Below, piece after piece: positions 23,449 through 33,379 of a DNA stretch of 64,000 nucleotides. The notes under the pieces were generated by a model. It was not told the DNA's origin. It did no database searches and saw nothing but the letters and a program-made list of their open reading frames with translations. Position numbers and translations under genes: made by a program. Source of the DNA: Pseudomonadales bacterium (lineage in GTDB: Bacteria; Pseudomonadota; Gammaproteobacteria; Pseudomonadales; UBA5518); the NCBI GenBank assembly GCA_024234165.1, contig JACKOP010000001.1:558001-622000 (forward strand), in the 5' to 3' direction. Each line of letters opens with the position of its first letter. Position 1 is the stretch's first letter.

Positions 23449-25122
23449 TCAGCGACGATCCATCTGTGCCTTGATCAGATCGCCGATCGTGGTTGGTGCT
23501 GCTGCATCAGCCTCCTCCCGCAACGCCTTGATCGCATCCTTTTCGTCCTGAACGTCCTTGGCCTTGATCGACAGCCCGATCACGCGGCTCTTGCGATCGA
23601 CGTTGATGATCTTGGCCTCGACGCTGTCGCCCATATTCAGCACATTGCGCGCGTCCTCGATGCGGTCGCGGCTGATTTCCGACGCCTTCAGGATCCCCTG
23701 CACGTCATCGGCCAACTGCACCACTGCCGACTTCGCGTCGAGCTCGACGATCTTGCCCGTGACGATCGAACCCTTGTCGTTGACAGCGACGAAGTTGTTG
23801 AACGGATCCCCTTCGAGCTGCTTGATGCCAAGTGAAATGCGTTCGCGCTCCGGATCGATCGACAGGATCACCGTGCTGACGTCGTCACCCTTCTTGTACG
23901 CACGCACGGCTTCCTCGCCCGTCTCGTGCCACGAGATGTCCGACAGGTGCACCAGGCCGTCGATATTGCCTTCCAGCCCGATGAAGAGTCCGAAGTCGGT
24001 GATCGACTTGATCTTGCCGGTGATCCGTTCGCCCTTGGCATGCGCGGCCGCGAACACGTCCCACGGGTTCTCGGTGCACTGCTTCATGCCGAGCGAGATA
24101 CGACGACGTTCCTCGTCGATGTCGAGAATCATCACATCGACCTCGTCGCCGACCTGCACGACCTTGGACGGATGGATGTTCTTGTTGGTCCAGTCCATCT
24201 CCGAGACGTGTACCAGACCCTCGACACCCTGCTCGAGTTCGGCGAAACAGCCATAGTCGGTCAGGTTCGTCACCCGGGCCTTGACCCGGGTGTTTTCGGG
24301 GTAACGCGACTTGATGCTGACCCACGGGTCCGCCCCGAGCTGCTTCAACCCGAGCGAGACACGGTTCGTCTCGCGGTCGAACTTCAGCACCTTGACGTCG
24401 ATCTCGTCGCCGACCTTCACGACTTCGCTCGGGTGCTTGATGCGACGCCACGCCATGTCCGTGATGTGCAGCAGTCCGTCCACGCCGCCCAGATCGACGA
24501 AGGCGCCGTAGTCGGTGAGGTTCTTGACCACGCCCTTGAGCGTTGCGCCTTCCTGCAGATTCGCCAGCAGCGCCTCACGCTCGGCGCTGTTGGCCTGCTC
24601 GAGAACGGCCCGGCGCGAGACCACGATGTTGTTGCGCTTCTGGTCCAGCTTGATGACCTTGAACTCGAGCGGCTGACTCTCGAGGTGCGCGGTGTCGCGC
24701 ACGGGACGCACATCGACCAGCGAACCGGGCAGGAACGCACGGATGCCTTGCACATCGACGGTGAAGCCGCCCTTGACCTTGCCGTTGATCATGCCACGCA
24801 CGACTTCGCTGTTTTCGAACGCGGACTCGAGATTCTTCCAGGTTTCGGCACGGCGCGCCTTCTCGCGTGACAGCCGTGTCTCGCCATAACCGTCCTCGAT
24901 CGCCTCGAGTGCGACGTACACTTCGTCGCCGATCTCGAGATGGAACTCGCCGTTCTCGTCGAGAAACTGGCTACGCGGTATCACTCCCTCGGACTTGAGT
25001 CCCGCGTGCACGGTGACCCATTCGCTGTCGATATCCATCACGACGCCGGTGATGATCGAACCGACATCCATCTCGACGGTCTTCAGGCTCTCTTCGAAAA
25101 GCTGCGCAAAACTCTCGGTCAT
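23449..25122 (-). CDS. rpsA: 30S ribosomal protein S1
   Basis: A 557-residue protein with six S1 RNA-binding repeats, as in other gammaproteobacteria. Two shorter repeats come first (GSIITGVVMDIDSEWVTVHA; GGFTVDVQGIRAFLPGSLVD). Four canonical ones follow, with motifs YGAFVDLGGVDGLLHITDMA, YGCFAELEQGVEGLVHVSEM, FGLFIGLEGNIDGLVHLSDI and a last repeat ending in SVEAKIINVDRKSRVIGLSI. It delivers mRNA to the 30S subunit and is essential. The start MTESFAQLFEESL at 25122 is the conserved one. It follows cmk by 160 bases, which may hold its own promoter. Confidence 0.97.
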   Translation of the reverse strand: MTESFAQLFEESLKTVEMDVGSIITGVVMDIDSEWVTVHAGLKSEGVIPRSQFLDENGEFHLEIGDEVYVALEAIEDGYGETRLSREKARRAETWKNLESAFENSEVVRGMINGKVKGGFTVDVQGIRAFLPGSLVDVRPVRDTAHLESQPLEFKVIKLDQKRNNIVVSRRAVLEQANSAEREALLANLQEGATLKGVVKNLTDYGAFVDLGGVDGLLHITDMAWRRIKHPSEVVKVGDEIDVKVLKFDRETNRVSLGLKQLGADPWVSIKSRYPENTRVKARVTNLTDYGCFAELEQGVEGLVHVSEMDWTNKNIHPSKVVQVGDEVDVMILDIDEERRRISLGMKQCTENPWDVFAAAHAKGERITGKIKSITDFGLFIGLEGNIDGLVHLSDISWHETGEEAVRAYKKGDDVSTVILSIDPERERISLGIKQLEGDPFNNFVAVNDKGSIVTGKIVELDAKSAVVQLADDVQGILKASEISRDRIEDARNVLNMGDSVEAKIINVDRKSRVIGLSIKAKDVQDEKDAIKALREEADAAAPTTIGDLIKAQMDRR

Positions 25123-25282
25123 TGAAATTCCCTGCTGCGGCAACGCCGCAAATGGTCTTGCCCGCGCCCCAGCCGGCTCGGGGTCAACGATGAAAAACCA
25201 GCCACCGGGATGCTGGATACAGGGTGCCCGGGGACCGGAACCACACGGTGCACTGCGGGAGCAGCGCGACCGCGACGGAGCA

Positions 25283-25981
25283 TCAGATCATGCCCCTGCC
25301 TTTCACTTCGGCCATCAAGCGGAGAAACACCTCCGTGATGCCGATGCCCGTCGTATCGACCAGTACCGCATCGGGTGCTGCCCGCAACGGGGCCACCGCG
25401 CGTTCGGTATCACGCCGATCGCGCGCCTCGATCTCCTCCACGAGGCGCGGCAGGCTAACAGCTTCCCCCTTTCCTTTCAACTGCTTATAGCGGCGTTGCG
25501 CACGCTCGGAGACGCTTGCAGTGAGGAAAACCTTCAGCGTCGCATCAGGAAACACCACCGTACCCATGTCACGCCCGTCGGCCACCAGCCCCGGCGGGAT
25601 GCGGAAGGCACGCTGGCGCATCAGCAGCGCGCTGCGCACACCCGGCACTGCGGCGACCTCCGATGCGAGCGCCCCGACCTGCTCGCTGCGCACGATCGCG
25701 CTTACGTCCTCGCCTTCGAGGACCACACGCGCCTCCCCGCCGCCTGCGCCCGGGCGGAACCGCACATCCAGATGCCTGGCCAGTGCCTCGAGCGCTGCAT
25801 GGTCGTCGAAGTCGACCTCGTGCTTGCGTGCCGCAATACCGACCAGCCGGTACAGGGCTCCACTATCGAGCAGATTCCAGCCAAGCTCGCGCGCAAGCAG
25901 TCGGCACACGGTACCCTTGCCGGAGCCGCTGGGGCCATCGACCGTGACAACCGGAGCGTCCTTTTCCCTCGCCTTCCTCAT
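25283..25981 (-). CDS. cmk: Cytidylate kinase
   Basis: A 232-residue nucleoside monophosphate kinase that phosphorylates CMP and dCMP. The P-loop is VTVDGPSGSGKGTVCRLLA. The CMP-binding insert and the Arg-rich lid (VADGRDMGTVVFPDATLKVF, then EEIEARDRRDTERAVAPL) are present. It starts 21 bases after aroA in the usual aroA-cmk-rpsA order. Confidence 0.95.
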   Translation of the reverse strand: MRKAREKDAPVVTVDGPSGSGKGTVCRLLARELGWNLLDSGALYRLVGIAARKHEVDFDDHAALEALARHLDVRFRPGAGGGEARVVLEGEDVSAIVRSEQVGALASEVAAVPGVRSALLMRQRAFRIPPGLVADGRDMGTVVFPDATLKVFLTASVSERAQRRYKQLKGKGEAVSLPRLVEEIEARDRRDTERAVAPLRAAPDAVLVDTTGIGITEVFLRLMAEVKGRGMI

Positions 25982-26002
25982 CTCGAATTCCCGCTGCCCG
26001 CT

Positions 26003-27361
26003 TCAGGACGCAGCGGGTGCTACGGCGTGCTGGTCCACACGCAATCCGGCGTGTGCTGCAAGTTCACGGAAGCCCGGGAACGAAGTCGCCACGTTCGCGC
26101 AATCGCGAATCTCGATCGCCGCGCTCGCGCGCAGCGATGCAATCGCAAACGCCATCGCGATCCGGTGGTCGCTGCGGCTGTCTATTCTGCCACCGCCGAA
26201 GGCACCACCACGGATGCGAATGCCATCCGGCAATGTTTCGTGCACCACTCCGATCTGCTGGAAACCACGCGCCATGGCGTCGATTCGATCGCTCTCCTTG
26301 ACCCGCAGCTCCTCGGCCCCGCACAACACCGTTTCACCGTCCGCACACGCAGCAGCGATGAACAACACCGGAAACTCGTCGATCGCAAGCGGCACCAATT
26401 CCACGGGAATCCCGACTCCACGCAATGGTGCATGACGCACACGCAGATCCGCAACAGGTTCGCCACCGCTCTCACGACGCGCCAGCATCTCGATATCCGC
26501 ACCCATCAGACGCAGGATGTCGATCACCCCGGTACGCGTCGGATTCACTCCGACATTGCGCAGCAACAGATCCGAACCCGGCGTGATCGCCGCGCCGACC
26601 AGGAAGAATGCCGCCGACGAAATATCGCCGGGGACCTCGATGGCTGCAGCCTGCAACCGGCCGCCACCCTCGAGCATCACTGCCGCACCAGCGCGCCGTA
26701 CGGGATAGCCAAACCCCTGCAGCATGCGCTCGGTATGGTCGCGCGTCGGTGCCGGTTCGATCACGCAGGTGCCGCCGCTCGCGTAGAGGCCGGCGAGCAA
26801 CACCGCCGATTTCACCTGCGCGCTGGCTACCGGCATCCGGTACTCGATTCCGTGCAAGCTGCATCCGCCGTGCAGCCGCAACGGGGGACGGCCACCATCG
26901 GCAGTATCGATCCGCGCTCCCATCAGGCGCAGCGGATCCGCAACGCGTGCCATCGGCCGACGGGTCAGTGATGCATCACCGCTCAGGACCACGTCGAAGG
27001 GCTGGGCTGCCAGGAGACCGGACAACAGCCGCATCGAGGTACCCGAATTGCCGAGGTAGAGTGGCGCTTGCGGGGCGCGCAGGCCATGCATTCCCACCCC
27101 TTCGATGCGGACACGCCCGGCCTCTGGTCCACTGATCTGCACGCCCATGGCACGAAATGCTGCAAGCGTCGCGAGGCTGTCCTCACCGTCCAGGAAACCC
27201 TGTACCTCGGTCACACCTTCAGCCAGCGAACCGAGCATGATCGAGCGATGCGATATCGACTTGTCACCCGGTACGCGAATTTCTCCACGCAACGCACTGC
27301 CGCCACGTGCGACGTAATCGATCCGTTCCTGCTGCACCACGCTGCCCCCGTCCGAACTCAC
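26003..27361 (-). CDS. aroA: 3-phosphoshikimate 1-carboxyvinyltransferase (EPSP synthase)
   Basis: A 452-residue EPSP synthase, the sixth shikimate-pathway step, which joins PEP to shikimate 3-phosphate. Motifs are IRVPGDKSISHRSIMLGSLA, LYLGNSGTSMRLLSGLLAAQ, APTRDHTERMLQGFGYPV and VKESDRIDAMARGFQQIGV. The inhibitor-contact loop GNSGTSMR is the normal form. It begins with GTG overlapping the tyrA stop by four bases (GTGA). In P. aeruginosa tyrA and aroA form one fused protein; here they are separate but coupled. Confidence 0.94.
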   Translation of the reverse strand: MSSDGGSVVQQERIDYVARGGSALRGEIRVPGDKSISHRSIMLGSLAEGVTEVQGFLDGEDSLATLAAFRAMGVQISGPEAGRVRIEGVGMHGLRAPQAPLYLGNSGTSMRLLSGLLAAQPFDVVLSGDASLTRRPMARVADPLRLMGARIDTADGGRPPLRLHGGCSLHGIEYRMPVASAQVKSAVLLAGLYASGGTCVIEPAPTRDHTERMLQGFGYPVRRAGAAVMLEGGGRLQAAAIEVPGDISSAAFFLVGAAITPGSDLLLRNVGVNPTRTGVIDILRLMGADIEMLARRESGGEPVADLRVRHAPLRGVGIPVELVPLAIDEFPVLFIAAACADGETVLCGAEELRVKESDRIDAMARGFQQIGVVHETLPDGIRIRGGAFGGGRIDSRSDHRIAMAFAIASLRASAAIEIRDCANVATSFPGFRELAAHAGLRVDQHAVAPAAS

Positions 27362-28248
27362 TGCTGGATACCTTGTTCGAGCCAGCGCAGATACCGCTCG
27401 CGCGCCGTACGTGCGCGCACGAAAACCTGCTCCAGCGCCGCCGCATCACCTGCGGCAACTGCCGAGCGCAGCGCATCGAGAGTGACCGTGAAACCGTCGA
27501 TCGCGTCGAGCAATGCGCTGCGGTTCGTAATCGCGATGTCGCGCCACATCACGGCATCGCTCGATGCGATGCGGGTGAAATCTCGAAACCCTCCCGCCGC
27601 AAAGCGAAAGATGTCCTCGCTCGCACTCTGGCGCGCAAGACTGTCCACGAGCGCAAACGCCAGCATATGCGGCAGATGGCTGGTCAAGGCGAGGATGCGA
27701 TCGTGAGCCGCGACGTCCATGCGTACGACCTCGGCGCCGGTCAGCCGCCACATCGCATCCACGATCGCAAGTGCTGCGTCATCGGTATCCGGGAGTGGCG
27801 TGAGAATCACCCGGTGGCGTTCGAACAATCCGGCATGCGCTGCCTCCACACCGGACCTCTCCGCACCAGCGATCGGGTGCCCCGGAACCAGGCGTGGCGG
27901 CACGCTGCCGAAGACCGCTGCGGCGGCTGCGACCACGCTGCCCTTCACACTGGCGACATCGGTGATCAGCACGTCCGGGCGGCCATGATCACGGATCGCC
28001 TCGAAAATCCGTCCGACCGTGAGTGTCGGCACACCGACCACGATCAGGTCGGCCTCTGCAACGGCTGCTTCGAGGCTCTGCGGCGCGGCATCAATCAACC
28101 CGGCAGCGAGTGCGTAATCGAGCGAGGCACGGTTGCGGTTGAACGCGGTAATGCGACGTGCAAAACCCTTGTCACGCAGGGCGGCAGCCAGCGAGCCACC
28201 GATCAGGCCGAGGCCGACGACCAGAAGCGTATCGATCCGGCGATTCAT
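27358..28248 (-). CDS. tyrA: Prephenate/arogenate dehydrogenase
   Basis: A 296-residue NAD(P)-dependent enzyme of tyrosine synthesis. It has the Rossmann motif LLVVGLGLIGGSLAAALRDK, the substrate segment VPGHPIAGAERSGVEAAHAG with its catalytic His, and the helical C-terminal domain SHLPHMLAFALVDSLARQ. There is no ACT or chorismate mutase domain. The start MNRRIDTLL at 28248 is chosen because the open frame before it has no homology and reaches toward pheA. It overlaps aroA by four bases. The hisC gene found between pheA and tyrA in Pseudomonas is absent. Confidence 0.92.
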   Translation of the reverse strand: MNRRIDTLLVVGLGLIGGSLAAALRDKGFARRITAFNRNRASLDYALAAGLIDAAPQSLEAAVAEADLIVVGVPTLTVGRIFEAIRDHGRPDVLITDVASVKGSVVAAAAAVFGSVPPRLVPGHPIAGAERSGVEAAHAGLFERHRVILTPLPDTDDAALAIVDAMWRLTGAEVVRMDVAAHDRILALTSHLPHMLAFALVDSLARQSASEDIFRFAAGGFRDFTRIASSDAVMWRDIAITNRSALLDAIDGFTVTLDALRSAVAAGDAAALEQVFVRARTARERYLRWLEQGIQQ

Positions 28249-28316
28249 GTCCGCTGTCTCCGCGGACAGGGACGAACACAACGACGCGGCACGCGCGACA
28301 CCGGGCCGTCCATCGC

Positions 28317-29459
28317 TCAGATCACCGCCTGCGGATAGGAACCGAGGATCTTCAGCATCACGGTCTGCTCTTCCAGTTCGCGCAGCACGCGTGCAACCAC
28401 GGGATCCTCGCGGTGTCCCTCGAACTCGATGAAAAAGAGATAGGTCCAGGTCTCCGACCGCGAAGGCCGTGTATCGATCCGTGTCAGCATCAGTTGTTCA
28501 CGCTGGAACGGTTCCAGCAGGGCGAACAGCGCACCAGGCTTGTTGTGCGTGGACACGATGATCGAGGTCTTGTCCCTGCCGGCCGGCTTCACCAGTTCAC
28601 GCCCGATGACCAGGAAGCGTGTCGAGTTGTCGGCATAATCCTGGATGTTCGACGCCAGCCGGTTCAGACCATAGATCTCCCGAGCCACGTCACCGGCGAT
28701 CGCTGCCACCGTGGCGTCGACTGCCGCGAGCCGTGCCGCTTCGCCGTTGCTGGAGCTTGCCTGCTGCTCGACGTGTGGCCAGTTCTTCTCCAGCCAGCCA
28801 CGACACTGCGCAAGCGCCTGCTGATGCGCGCAGATACGCCGCACATCCTGCGGCGTGCAGCCAGGCCCGCCGAGCAGATGCAGGCGAATCGGCAGCTCGA
28901 CCTCACCACAGATCTTCAGCGTCGAGCGGATGAAGTTGTCCAGAGTGTGCGTGACCATGCCTTCGGTGGAATTCTCTACCGGTACCACCCCGTAATCCGC
29001 CTCGCCCGATTCGACGGCGTCGAACACCGCATCGATGCTCATCAGCGGCCGGCTGATCACCGCGTGACCGAAATGCTTGACCGCGGCCGCCTGCGTGAAC
29101 GTGCCCTCCGGACCAAGGAACGCGATCGTCATCGGCTTTTCGAGTGCGAGGCAGGCCGACATGATCTCGCGGAAGATATGCGCGACCTCGTGTGCCGGCA
29201 ACGGGCCCCGGTTGCGCTCCATCACGGTGTGCAGCACCTGCGCCTCGCGCTCGGGGCGGTAGAAGCTCACCGCCGTCTCGCCGCATCTTCCATGCATGGC
29301 GAGCAGTTCGGTCTTCTTGACTTCGGCCACCTGTTGCGCACAACCGGCACGCCGGTTCAGCAGATCCTGCAACTGGAGATCGATACCGTCGATCTCGGCA
29401 CGGATGCGCGCAAGACGCTCGGCCGGATCGGCAGCGTCGCTGCGTCCGGATTCAGCCAT
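28317..29459 (-). CDS. pheA: Bifunctional chorismate mutase / prephenate dehydratase (P-protein)
   Basis: A 380-residue P-protein of phenylalanine synthesis. The chorismate mutase domain (about 15-100) begins IRAEIDGIDLQLQDLLNRRA. The dehydratase domain opens MTIAFLGPEGTFTQAAAVKH, contains VPVENSTEGMVTHTLDNFI, and has the Thr-Arg-Phe catalytic part in DNSTRFLVIGRE. The ACT domain (KPGALFALLEPF, then LTRIDTRPSR) should bind phenylalanine for feedback control. It starts at ATG 29459, overlapping the end of serC by eight bases. Confidence 0.94.
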   Translation of the reverse strand: MAESGRSDAADPAERLARIRAEIDGIDLQLQDLLNRRAGCAQQVAEVKKTELLAMHGRCGETAVSFYRPEREAQVLHTVMERNRGPLPAHEVAHIFREIMSACLALEKPMTIAFLGPEGTFTQAAAVKHFGHAVISRPLMSIDAVFDAVESGEADYGVVPVENSTEGMVTHTLDNFIRSTLKICGEVELPIRLHLLGGPGCTPQDVRRICAHQQALAQCRGWLEKNWPHVEQQASSSNGEAARLAAVDATVAAIAGDVAREIYGLNRLASNIQDYADNSTRFLVIGRELVKPAGRDKTSIIVSTHNKPGALFALLEPFQREQLMLTRIDTRPSRSETWTYLFFIEFEGHREDPVVARVLRELEEQTVMLKILGSYPQAVI

Positions 29460-30534
29460 TGCGTTTCGCAAAGTCCTGCATGAAAGCGATCAGGGTTTCG
29501 ACGGCATCCATGCCGAGTGCGTTATAAATGCTTGCGCGCATGCCGCCGACCGAACGGTGCCCTTCCAGATACAGCAGACCCGCAGCTGTCGCTTCGGCCA
29601 CGAAGGGTTTCTCCAGCGCCGCATCGCTCACGGTGAACGGTACGTTCATCCACGAACGCGAAGCAGCTTCCACCGGGTTGGCATAGAAACCGCTCGCATC
29701 AATGTAACCGTAGAGCCGCTCTGCCTTGCGCCGGTTCGATTCTCCAACCGCAGCCAGCCCACCCTGGCGCTTCAGCCAGTCGAACACCAGTCCGGCGAGA
29801 TAGATGCTGAACGTCGGCGGCGTGTTGTACATCGATGCGTTCTTCGCCTGCAGCGTCCAGTCGAGCACTGCGGGTGTGCGCGGATCCGCACGCCCGAGCA
29901 GTTCGCGGCGTACGATCACGATCACCAGCCCGGCCGGACCGATATTCTTCTGCGCACCGGCGTAGATCACGCCGAAACGATTCACGTCGACAGGCCGTGA
30001 GAGGATCGTCGACGACATGTCGGCAACCAGCGGAGTCGAACCGACCTCGGGCACCCAGCCGTACTCGACACCTCCGATCGTCTCGTTCGGCGTGTAGTGC
30101 AGATAAGCCGCTGCCGGCGAACGCTGCCACAGATCCTGCGCCGGTACCGTCGTGTAGCGGGTGGCTTGCGCGCTCGCGACCACATTCACGTCACAGTACT
30201 TGCGCGCCTCGGCGATCGCCTTCTGGGACCACTGTCCGGTGTCGACGTAATCCGCCGTGGTGGCACCACCGAGCAGGTTCATCGGTATCGCCGCGAACTG
30301 CGCCGTCGCTCCGCCCTGCAGGAACAGCACGGCGTAATCGTCGCCGATACCGAGCAGCTCGCACAGATCCGCCTCGGCACGTTCGGCGATGCCGACCATG
30401 TCCTTGCCGCGATGGCTCATTTCCATCACCGACAGTCCGCAACCGTGCCAATCGAGCAGCTCGTCGCGCGCCTGTTTCAGCACGGCCTCGGGGAGCGCCG
30501 CCGGTCCGGCGCAGAAGTTGAACACTCGTGTCAT
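29452..30534 (-). CDS. serC: Phosphoserine aminotransferase
   Basis: A 360-residue PLP enzyme that makes phosphoserine for serine synthesis and also acts in vitamin B6 synthesis. It has the N-terminus RVFNFCAGPAALPEAVLKQA, the PLP Lys in VIYAGAQKNIGPAGLVIV, and the C-terminal EGHRSVGGMRASIYNALG. It begins 53 bases after gyrA. The order gyrA-serC-pheA matches Pseudomonas. Confidence 0.95.
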   Translation of the reverse strand: MTRVFNFCAGPAALPEAVLKQARDELLDWHGCGLSVMEMSHRGKDMVGIAERAEADLCELLGIGDDYAVLFLQGGATAQFAAIPMNLLGGATTADYVDTGQWSQKAIAEARKYCDVNVVASAQATRYTTVPAQDLWQRSPAAAYLHYTPNETIGGVEYGWVPEVGSTPLVADMSSTILSRPVDVNRFGVIYAGAQKNIGPAGLVIVIVRRELLGRADPRTPAVLDWTLQAKNASMYNTPPTFSIYLAGLVFDWLKRQGGLAAVGESNRRKAERLYGYIDASGFYANPVEAASRSWMNVPFTVSDAALEKPFVAEATAAGLLYLEGHRSVGGMRASIYNALGMDAVETLIAFMQDFAKRNG

Positions 30535-30587
30535 CGCAGTTTCATCCTCGTTGTATCAGGAACGGAATCGCCAACGGCGACCCGCCA

Positions 30588-33173
30588 TCAGTGGATCGAT
30601 TCCGGCACCGGCGCATCGGCGTCGGCTGGCGTATCGCCACCATTCGCCTCGGCAATGCGTGCAAGACCGACCAGTGTCTCGCCGTCGCGCATGTTCATGA
30701 CCTTCACTCCCTGCGTGTTGCGCCCCAGCAGCGAGATCTGCACCACCACCGTGCGCAACAGTGTTCCCTGGTCGCTGATCAGCATCACCTCGTCGTCAGA
30801 CGAGACATTGATCGCGCCTACCAGCGCACCGTTACGGCTGCTGGTCTGCATCCCAATCACACCCTGGCCGCCGCGACGGTGCAGCGGGAAGTCAGCGGTC
30901 GCAGTACGCTTGCCGTACCCGTTGCCGCTCACGGTCAGCACCTGCAGCGCGTCGCCTCCGGGGACGATCAGCGACACCACACGCTGGGCCTCGCCAAGAC
31001 GCATGCCGCGCACACCATGCGCGGTGCGGCCCATTGCACGCACGTCGACTTCACTGAAGCGGATGGCACGCCCGGAACTGCAGAACAGCATCACCTCGCT
31101 GCTGCCATCGGTGATCGCCGTTCCCACCAGGTGATCACCCTCGCCGAGATCGATGGCAATCAGCCCGGCCGAACGCGGCCTCGCGAACGCGACCAGCGGG
31201 GTTTTCTTCACCGTGCCGTCCGAGGTCGCCATGAACACGAAACGATCCTCGCCGAACTCCGCGACCGGCAGCAGCGAGGTGATGCGCTCACCGTCCTCGA
31301 GTGGCAGCAGGTTGACCAGCGGGCGACCCTTCGCACCCCGCGACGCACTCGGGATCTCGAACACCCGCAGCCAGTAGACACGTCCCCGATCGGAAAAGCA
31401 CAGGATCGTGTGATGCGAGTTGGCAACCAGCAGGTGCTCAATCGAGTCCTCCTCGCGCACAGGTGCGCCCGAGCGACCGACGCCGCCACGGCGCTGGGCC
31501 TGGTACGCATCGAGCGGCTGCGATTTTGCGTATCCGCTGAAAGATACGGTGACTACACGCTCCTCCTGTGGAATCAGGTCTTCCGCGCGCAGGTCCTGGC
31601 GGCTGGTGACGATCTCGGTCCGTCGCGCATCGCCGTATTCGGTCGCAACTTCCTCTAGTTCGGTACGAATCACCCGCATCAGGCGAATCGGGTCGGCGAG
31701 GATCTCGAGGTAATCCGTGATCTGGGCGAGCTTCTCCTGATATTCCGTGAGCAGCTTCTCATGCTCGAGACCGGTAAGACGGTGCAGACGCAGATCCAGG
31801 ATCGCCTGCGCCTGCTCTGGTGAAAGGTGATAGTGACCGTCGCGCAGACCGTACTCGCCCGGCAGATCTTCCGGGCGACAGGCGTTCGCGCCTGCCCTGT
31901 CGAGCATCGCCAGCACGCCACCGGGGGCCCAGACGCGCGCCACCAGACGCTCGCGTGCATCCATCGGGCTTGCCGAGGCGCGGATCAGCTCGATCACTGC
32001 ATCGATGTTCGCCAGCGCAACCGCAAGCCCCTCGAGCACGTGACCACGCTCGCGCGCCTTGCGCAGCAGGAACACCGTGCGCCGGGTGACTACCTCGCGC
32101 CGATGTCGCAGGAACGCGTCGAGCATTTCCTTGAGGTTCAGTGTGCGCGGCTGGCCGTCTACCAGCGCGACTGCATTGATGCCGAACACGCTCTCGAGCT
32201 GTGTCTGCGCATACAGGTTGTTCAGCACCACCTCGCCGGACTCGCCACGGCGCAGTTCGATCACCACCCGTAGCCCGTCCTTGTCCGACTCGTCGCGCAG
32301 TTCGCTGATTCCCTCGATGCGCTCGTCCTTGACCAGTTCGGCGATCTTCTCGATCAGCCGTGCCTTGTTCACCTGGTACGGAAGCTCCGTGACCACGATC
32401 ACATCACGGCCGCCCGCCTTGTCCTCGACGACCTCGGCACACGCGCGCACGTAGATGCGACCCCGACCGGTGCGGTAGGCCTCGACGATGCCCTGGCGCC
32501 CGTTGATGATGCCGCCGGTCGGAAAATCGGGTCCCGGCACGTATTCGATCAGCTCATCGACGTCGAGGTCCGGTCGGTCGATCAGCGCCAGGCACGCAGC
32601 GATCACCTCGTTCAGGTTGTGCGGCGGGATATTGGTCGCCATTCCGACCGCGATACCCGAAGAGCCGTTGACCAGCAGGTTCGGAACCCGGGTGGGCAGC
32701 ACTGCCGGGATCTGCTCGGTGCCATCGTAGTTCGGTACGAAATCGACCGTCTCCTTGTCGAGATCGGCCATCAGATCGTGCGCGATGCGACGCATGCGGA
32801 TCTCGGTATAGCGCATCGCCGCTGCCGAGTCTCCGTCAACGGATCCGAAGTTGCCCTGGCCGTCGACCAGCACGTAGCGCATCGAGAATGGCTGCGCCAT
32901 GCGCACGATGGTGTCGTAGACGGCCGAATCGCCGTGCGGGTGATACTTGCCGATCACGTCGCCGACCACGCGCGCGGACTTCTTGTACGCCTTGTTCCAA
33001 TCATTGCCGAGTTCGCTCATCGCGAACAGCACCCGCCGATGCACCGGTTTCAGGCCGTCGCGCACGTCTGGCAGGGCGCGTCCGACGATCACGCTCATCG
33101 CGTAATCGAGGTAGGACTGGCGCAGCTCGCCCTCGATACCGACCACAACGACTTCTTTTGCTGATTCGCCCAT
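30588..33173 (-). CDS. gyrA: DNA gyrase subunit A
   Basis: An 861-residue gyrase A. The catalytic Tyr is residue 122 (AAMRYTEIRM). The quinolone region GKYHPHGDSAVYDTIVRMAQ has Ser83 and Asp87, the sensitive E. coli-type residues. The C-terminal part holds six beta-pinwheel blades, with the GyrA-box-like QRRGGVGRSG and RRGGQGVIGMQT segments. It supercoils DNA together with GyrB. The start MGESAKEV at 33173 fits the family; ten upstream codons are open but not conserved. It is the first gene of the long minus-strand block. Confidence 0.97.
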   Translation of the reverse strand: MGESAKEVVVVGIEGELRQSYLDYAMSVIVGRALPDVRDGLKPVHRRVLFAMSELGNDWNKAYKKSARVVGDVIGKYHPHGDSAVYDTIVRMAQPFSMRYVLVDGQGNFGSVDGDSAAAMRYTEIRMRRIAHDLMADLDKETVDFVPNYDGTEQIPAVLPTRVPNLLVNGSSGIAVGMATNIPPHNLNEVIAACLALIDRPDLDVDELIEYVPGPDFPTGGIINGRQGIVEAYRTGRGRIYVRACAEVVEDKAGGRDVIVVTELPYQVNKARLIEKIAELVKDERIEGISELRDESDKDGLRVVIELRRGESGEVVLNNLYAQTQLESVFGINAVALVDGQPRTLNLKEMLDAFLRHRREVVTRRTVFLLRKARERGHVLEGLAVALANIDAVIELIRASASPMDARERLVARVWAPGGVLAMLDRAGANACRPEDLPGEYGLRDGHYHLSPEQAQAILDLRLHRLTGLEHEKLLTEYQEKLAQITDYLEILADPIRLMRVIRTELEEVATEYGDARRTEIVTSRQDLRAEDLIPQEERVVTVSFSGYAKSQPLDAYQAQRRGGVGRSGAPVREEDSIEHLLVANSHHTILCFSDRGRVYWLRVFEIPSASRGAKGRPLVNLLPLEDGERITSLLPVAEFGEDRFVFMATSDGTVKKTPLVAFARPRSAGLIAIDLGEGDHLVGTAITDGSSEVMLFCSSGRAIRFSEVDVRAMGRTAHGVRGMRLGEAQRVVSLIVPGGDALQVLTVSGNGYGKRTATADFPLHRRGGQGVIGMQTSSRNGALVGAINVSSDDEVMLISDQGTLLRTVVVQISLLGRNTQGVKVMNMRDGETLVGLARIAEANGGDTPADADAPVPESIH

Positions 33174-33264
33174 AATAACCTGAAAAATCAATGGTTTCCA
33201 CATGCCGGAAAACAGATCGACGGCATCTTTCAGGCATCGATTCCGGCTGCTTCAAAAGGGCGGC

Positions 33265-33270
33265 ATCATA
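33265..33270 (-). promoter_or_regulatory. Extended -10 box for gyrA
   Basis: On the minus strand TGCTATGAT forms an extended -10 (TATGAT at 33265-33270), about 90 bases before gyrA. The matching -35 is weak, as is usual for extended -10 promoters. Confidence 0.5.
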
Positions 33271-33331
33271 GCATAGCCGGACGATGCGCGGTTAGCCGCC
33301 GACCCGCGGTTCGCGCCTGCGGGCCAGCGGG

Positions 33332-33337
33332 TATACT
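33332..33337 (+). promoter_or_regulatory. -10 box for mtaD operon
   Basis: TATACT at 33332-33337, in the context GCGGGTATACTTGCCG, points toward mtaD. A start near 33344 gives a leader of about 36 bases. The -35 region is poor. Confidence 0.45.
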
Positions 33338-33379
33338 TGCCGCCGCCCGGCGCGCCCGGTGTCGGTCCTGGAGGGGGTA

